The notes beneath the pieces were generated by a model. It ran no database searches. It saw only the letters and a program-made list of their open reading frames with translations, and had not been told where the DNA came from. A DNA stretch of 8,685 nucleotides from Propionibacteriaceae bacterium (GTDB lineage Bacteria; Actinomycetota; Actinomycetes; Propionibacteriales; Propionibacteriaceae), in contig PMLO01000133.1 in NCBI GenBank assembly GCA_003158895.1, positions 21,898 through 30,582 on the forward strand, given 5' to 3'. Below, one piece after another: positions 6,216 to 8,685 of this stretch. How positions within the stretch are numbered: position 1 is the stretch's first letter; each line of letters begins with the position of its first letter. Made by a program: the position numbers and the translations under genes.

Positions 6216-6231
6216 AATGGAGCGACGATGC

Positions 6232-6831
6232 TTAGGAGAGTCTCCCGGACAGCTCCAGATGGCCGGCTCGCTCGAGCTCGTCCGCGAGAGTGATCATCCG
6301 GGCGCTTTCCCGAACGCTCGACGAGCCGTTCTCCGTGAGCCCTCGGCCCGCGCCCACGACGTGGAGCACAGCGGAGGCACGCCACAGCACGTCCGCGAAG
6401 TCGCTGCATACGATCCCGCGCAGGACATCGTCGATGACGGCGCACATCTCGTCAGGGCCAGGCGGATCGGCCACACCCGCGACCGCGCGTGCGACCTGGG
6501 CCGTGCTCTTGCCCGCCTCGTACGCCCGTGACGCGCGTCCCGGGTCTGCGTGGATCCACTCGCGGATCACGTACAGCCGCCACAGCGCTCCCGCAAGCGA
6601 GTCAGGGGTGGCCGCCGACCACATGTCCGCGAGCGTCTCCATACCTTCGGTGTCCGCAAGGTGCACGATCCGCTCGGCGAGGTCGGCGTCCCCTTCGGCA
6701 CGAGCGCCCCGCACGAGGATGGTGGCCGTACGGTCCGCGATCTCGCGGACCTCGTCAGGAGCCGGCCCGTCGGCGACGGACTCGAAGTACGCGGCCCCCA
6801 GGGTCAGCGGACGGTGATGGTCACGCGACAT
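6232..6831 (-). CDS. Uncharacterised 199-residue protein downstream of hrpA
   Basis: I do not recognise a named family with certainty. The sequence looks like a conserved actinobacterial soluble, all-helical protein: no signal peptide, no membrane segment, many Ala/Glu/Asp/Arg residues and helix-like spacing throughout. Distinctive stretches are LADMWSAATPDSLAGALWRL (67-86), running into YVIREWI (87-93), YEAG (104-107) and a C-terminal LADELERAGHLELSG (182-196). Two Cys (130 and 142) do not form a metal motif. The start at ATG 6831 is strongly supported by AGGAGG nine bases upstream. It lies 57 bases after hrpA in the same direction, so co-transcription is likely and a role linked to RNA helicase or ribosome work is possible but unproven. 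TATCCT (6871-6866) in the gap is a possible -10 for an internal promoter, without a clear -35. That it is a gene is well supported by codon composition, length and start signal. Confidence 0.85.
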   Translation of the reverse strand: MSRDHHRPLTLGAAYFESVADGPAPDEVREIADRTATILVRGARAEGDADLAERIVHLADTEGMETLADMWSAATPDSLAGALWRLYVIREWIHADPGRASRAYEAGKSTAQVARAVAGVADPPGPDEMCAVIDDVLRGIVCSDFADVLWRASAVLHVVGAGRGLTENGSSSVRESARMITLADELERAGHLELSGRLS

Positions 6832-6837
6832 CCGGGG

Positions 6838-6846
6838 TCACCTCCT
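6838..6846 (-). promoter_or_regulatory. Near-perfect Shine-Dalgarno for the 199-residue gene
   Basis: AGGAGGTGA on the minus strand (6846-6838) is fully complementary to the 16S rRNA 3' end and ends six bases before the ATG at 6831. It is the strongest ribosome binding site in the window and predicts translation independent of hrpA. Confidence 0.8.
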
Positions 6847-6888
6847 GTTCGACGGGCACCGGGCCAGGATAGGAGACGGCCACGAACC

Positions 6889-8685
6889 TCAGCGACGACA
6901 GGCCGACATCGCCTGCCGGACACGCTTGGCCGAGACCGGCTCGGCCGTACGGAGCTGCTGGGCGAAGAGGCTGACACGCAGCTCTTCGAGAAGCCAGCCC
7001 ACGCCCGCCACGTCGGCGGGCAGCGGGCCGTCGGGGATCGTGCCCACGAGCGCTGCGTACTCGTCCTCGAGGTCGGCGATGACGTCCGCGGACTGCCGCT
7101 CCCTCGCGGGGTTCGTCCCGTACGCCACCAGTCGCATGGCGGCGGCGTGCAGGTAGCGGGACAGCCGCTCGAACCACGGATCGGGAGTCGCAAGGACGAA
7201 GCCCGGGTAGACAAGGTTCGCGACCTGCTCACGAACGTCGTCGGTGACGTACGAGGTCGTCATGGTCGCGAGCTGACGCGACACCTCCTGATGCCGCGAC
7301 AGGACTTCCCCGACGTACGCGACGACGCCTCGCATGGTGTCCGCCTGCCGCTCCCGTACGGACACCTGGACCTCGGCGAAGCGCCTCTCATCGCGGACCT
7401 CCCACGGATCGACGCGCAGGGCGGCGAGGGCGGTGTCGATGGCGCGCAGGCGTGCGTCGGTCAGGAGCGCTGGAATCGTCGGGTACGGGCTGGTGCCGAG
7501 CTGGAGCTTCGTCGCGTTCGACATCCGCGAGACCACCCAGGTGGTCGGGTCCGGCGACGTGAGCTGGATCAGCCGGCGCAGACCACGCGCGTGGGACGCG
7601 CGCGCACGCTCCGCCGTGTCCAGAACCACCACACCAACGGCTGCGCCCTCGTCGCGCAGGGCCGGGTAGCCGACGACCTCCGTGGAGCCGGACATCGTCG
7701 TCAGCCGCTCCTGCAGCGCTGGGAACGACCACGACGTGGCGCCCGTGACGGACGCGCGCTGGTTGACCTTCGTCAGCGTACGGCTCACGGTCGTCGTCAG
7801 CTGGCGTTGCAACGCGGCGAGGTCGTCGCCCCGGGCCACCTCCTTGCCACCGTCGACAACGACCAACGTCGGCCGCAGGTGGGTCGGCAGCTCCCGGTCG
7901 CCCCACTGCCCTGTCGGATCAGTGCCTGTCAGGGCGCGGAGCGCGACGGCCAGGGCATCCGGGAACGAGATCGTGTCGGGAGCGGTGTCGCCCTCAGGTG
8001 CTGACGCCACATCGGGGCGCTGGGACAGCCAGCCGAGAGCCGCCGCGGCATGGTTCGGAGCCGGTACGAACGATGTTCGCACGCTCTTCGGCAGCGACCT
8101 GATCAGCTCGGTGGCCAGGTCCTCCCTGTAACCGGGTACATGCCAGGTGAACGCGGCAGACGGCAGCTGGTTGAGCACCACGAGGGGGATCTCGATCGTC
8201 ACCCCGTCGTGCTGCGAGCCCGGATCGAACACGTACGTGATCTCGAGCTCGTGGCTGCCGACCTTCCACCAGTCCGGGAAGCCGGCAGCCGATATGTCCG
8301 TGTCGTCGGTGGCGACGAGATCCTCCAGGGACAGATCGAGGTACGCGTCGTCCTCGAGCCGCTTCGTACGCCACCAGGTGTCGAAGTGCCGCTGGGAGAC
8401 GACGTCGCCTGGGACGCGCGCGTCGTAGAACGCGAAGATCGTCGCGTCGTCGACCACGAGGTCGCGGCGTCGCGTGCGCTCCTCGAGCTCGGACGCCTGC
8501 TCCCGAACACCGGCGTTACGCTGCACGAAGTGGTGACGGGTGCGCCAGCGCCCCTCGACGAGGGCGGACTGGATGAAGATCCGCCGGGTCTCGTCGGGAT
8601 CGATCCGCGAATACTGGACCGTACGGCCGGCGATGATCGGGATGCCGTACAGGCTCACCGTCTCCGAGGCGACGACCGATCCCTG
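6889..8685 (-). CDS. hrpA: ATP-dependent RNA helicase HrpA, C-terminal half (runs off right edge)
   Basis: This is the C-terminal 598 residues of a DEAH-box RNA helicase. The frame is open at the right edge (codons QGSVVASETV there), and the helicase motor domains lie outside the window. Residues about 1-30 match the end of the OB-fold region (ETVSLYGIPII, VQYSRIDP). The rest matches the HrpA-specific C-terminal domain DUF3418, with FPDWWKVGSHELEITYVFDP (136-155), DGVTIEIPLVVLNQL (160-174) and SLPKSVRTSFVPAPN (197-211), all close to E. coli HrpA. The far C-terminus (GVGWLLEELRVSLFAQQL, near the end) is also typical. In E. coli HrpA acts on stalled or collided ribosomes and on fimbrial mRNA processing; the actinobacterial role is inferred from that. 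The apparent GTG at 8658 is an internal codon, not the start. The gene ends with TGA at 6891, 57 bases before the 199-residue gene. Nothing suggests a pseudogene. Confidence 0.93.
   Translation of the reverse strand, partial: QGSVVASETVSLYGIPIIAGRTVQYSRIDPDETRRIFIQSALVEGRWRTRHHFVQRNAGVREQASELEERTRRRDLVVDDATIFAFYDARVPGDVVSQRHFDTWWRTKRLEDDAYLDLSLEDLVATDDTDISAAGFPDWWKVGSHELEITYVFDPGSQHDGVTIEIPLVVLNQLPSAAFTWHVPGYREDLATELIRSLPKSVRTSFVPAPNHAAAALGWLSQRPDVASAPEGDTAPDTISFPDALAVALRALTGTDPTGQWGDRELPTHLRPTLVVVDGGKEVARGDDLAALQRQLTTTVSRTLTKVNQRASVTGATSWSFPALQERLTTMSGSTEVVGYPALRDEGAAVGVVVLDTAERARASHARGLRRLIQLTSPDPTTWVVSRMSNATKLQLGTSPYPTIPALLTDARLRAIDTALAALRVDPWEVRDERRFAEVQVSVRERQADTMRGVVAYVGEVLSRHQEVSRQLATMTTSYVTDDVREQVANLVYPGFVLATPDPWFERLSRYLHAAAMRLVAYGTNPARERQSADVIADLEDEYAALVGTIPDGPLPADVAGVGWLLEELRVSLFAQQLRTAEPVSAKRVRQAMSACRR

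Noticed and set aside
6550..8004. 484-codon open frame on the plus strand
   Set aside because: It is antisense to the 199-residue gene and hrpA. HrpA motifs are unmistakable on the minus strand, and the plus-strand product is low-complexity Arg/His/Gly-rich sequence.

Overview
The window is high-GC DNA from an actinobacterium. The sequence types suggest order Propionibacteriales, with a Nocardioides or Aeromicrobium relative as the best guess. The reasons are the RpoD with a long basic-then-acidic N-terminal extension, the short group 2 sigma factor, the actinobacterial PAC2 protein, frequent GTG starts and a possible leaderless start. The genus is inference from protein style, not from a search. 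No mobile element, CRISPR array, rRNA or tRNA was found.

Left part, 1-1045: the N-terminal half of the principal sigma factor gene rpoD (sigA) reads leftward and runs off the left edge. It is separated by a 146-base divergent promoter region from a rightward gene for a prolyl-oligopeptidase-family (S9) serine peptidase, most like oligopeptidase B (1046-3175), with a complete Ser-Asp-His triad. The peptidase is followed by a second, shorter sigma-70 gene (3257-4210, sigB-like). That gene has its own good ribosome binding site and a candidate stress-type (ECF sigma) promoter. A GC-rich bidirectional hairpin terminator at 4220-4247 closes this rightward unit.

Right part, 4251-8685: all four genes read leftward, toward the sigB-like gene. 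In order of transcription they are the C-terminal half of the RNA helicase gene hrpA (cut by the right edge), a 199-residue conserved-looking protein of unknown function, a PAC2-family protein, and an acyl-CoA thioesterase II (tesB). hrpA and the 199-residue gene are 57 bases apart, with a near-perfect Shine-Dalgarno sequence. PAC2 and tesB are three bases apart and probably translationally coupled. A 235-base gap with hairpins and a candidate leaderless promoter separates the two pairs.

Functionally this is mostly a housekeeping and stress-regulation chromosomal region: two sigma factors of the same superfamily close together, a cytosolic oligopeptidase, an RNA helicase and a thioesterase. 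I see no clear sign of a new defence or mobile system. The points most worth a second look are a substitution in the -35 recognition helix of the SigB-like protein, the candidate ECF promoter in front of it, the charge-segregated RpoD N-terminus, the uncharacterised 199-residue partner of HrpA, and the structured intergenic gap before PAC2.
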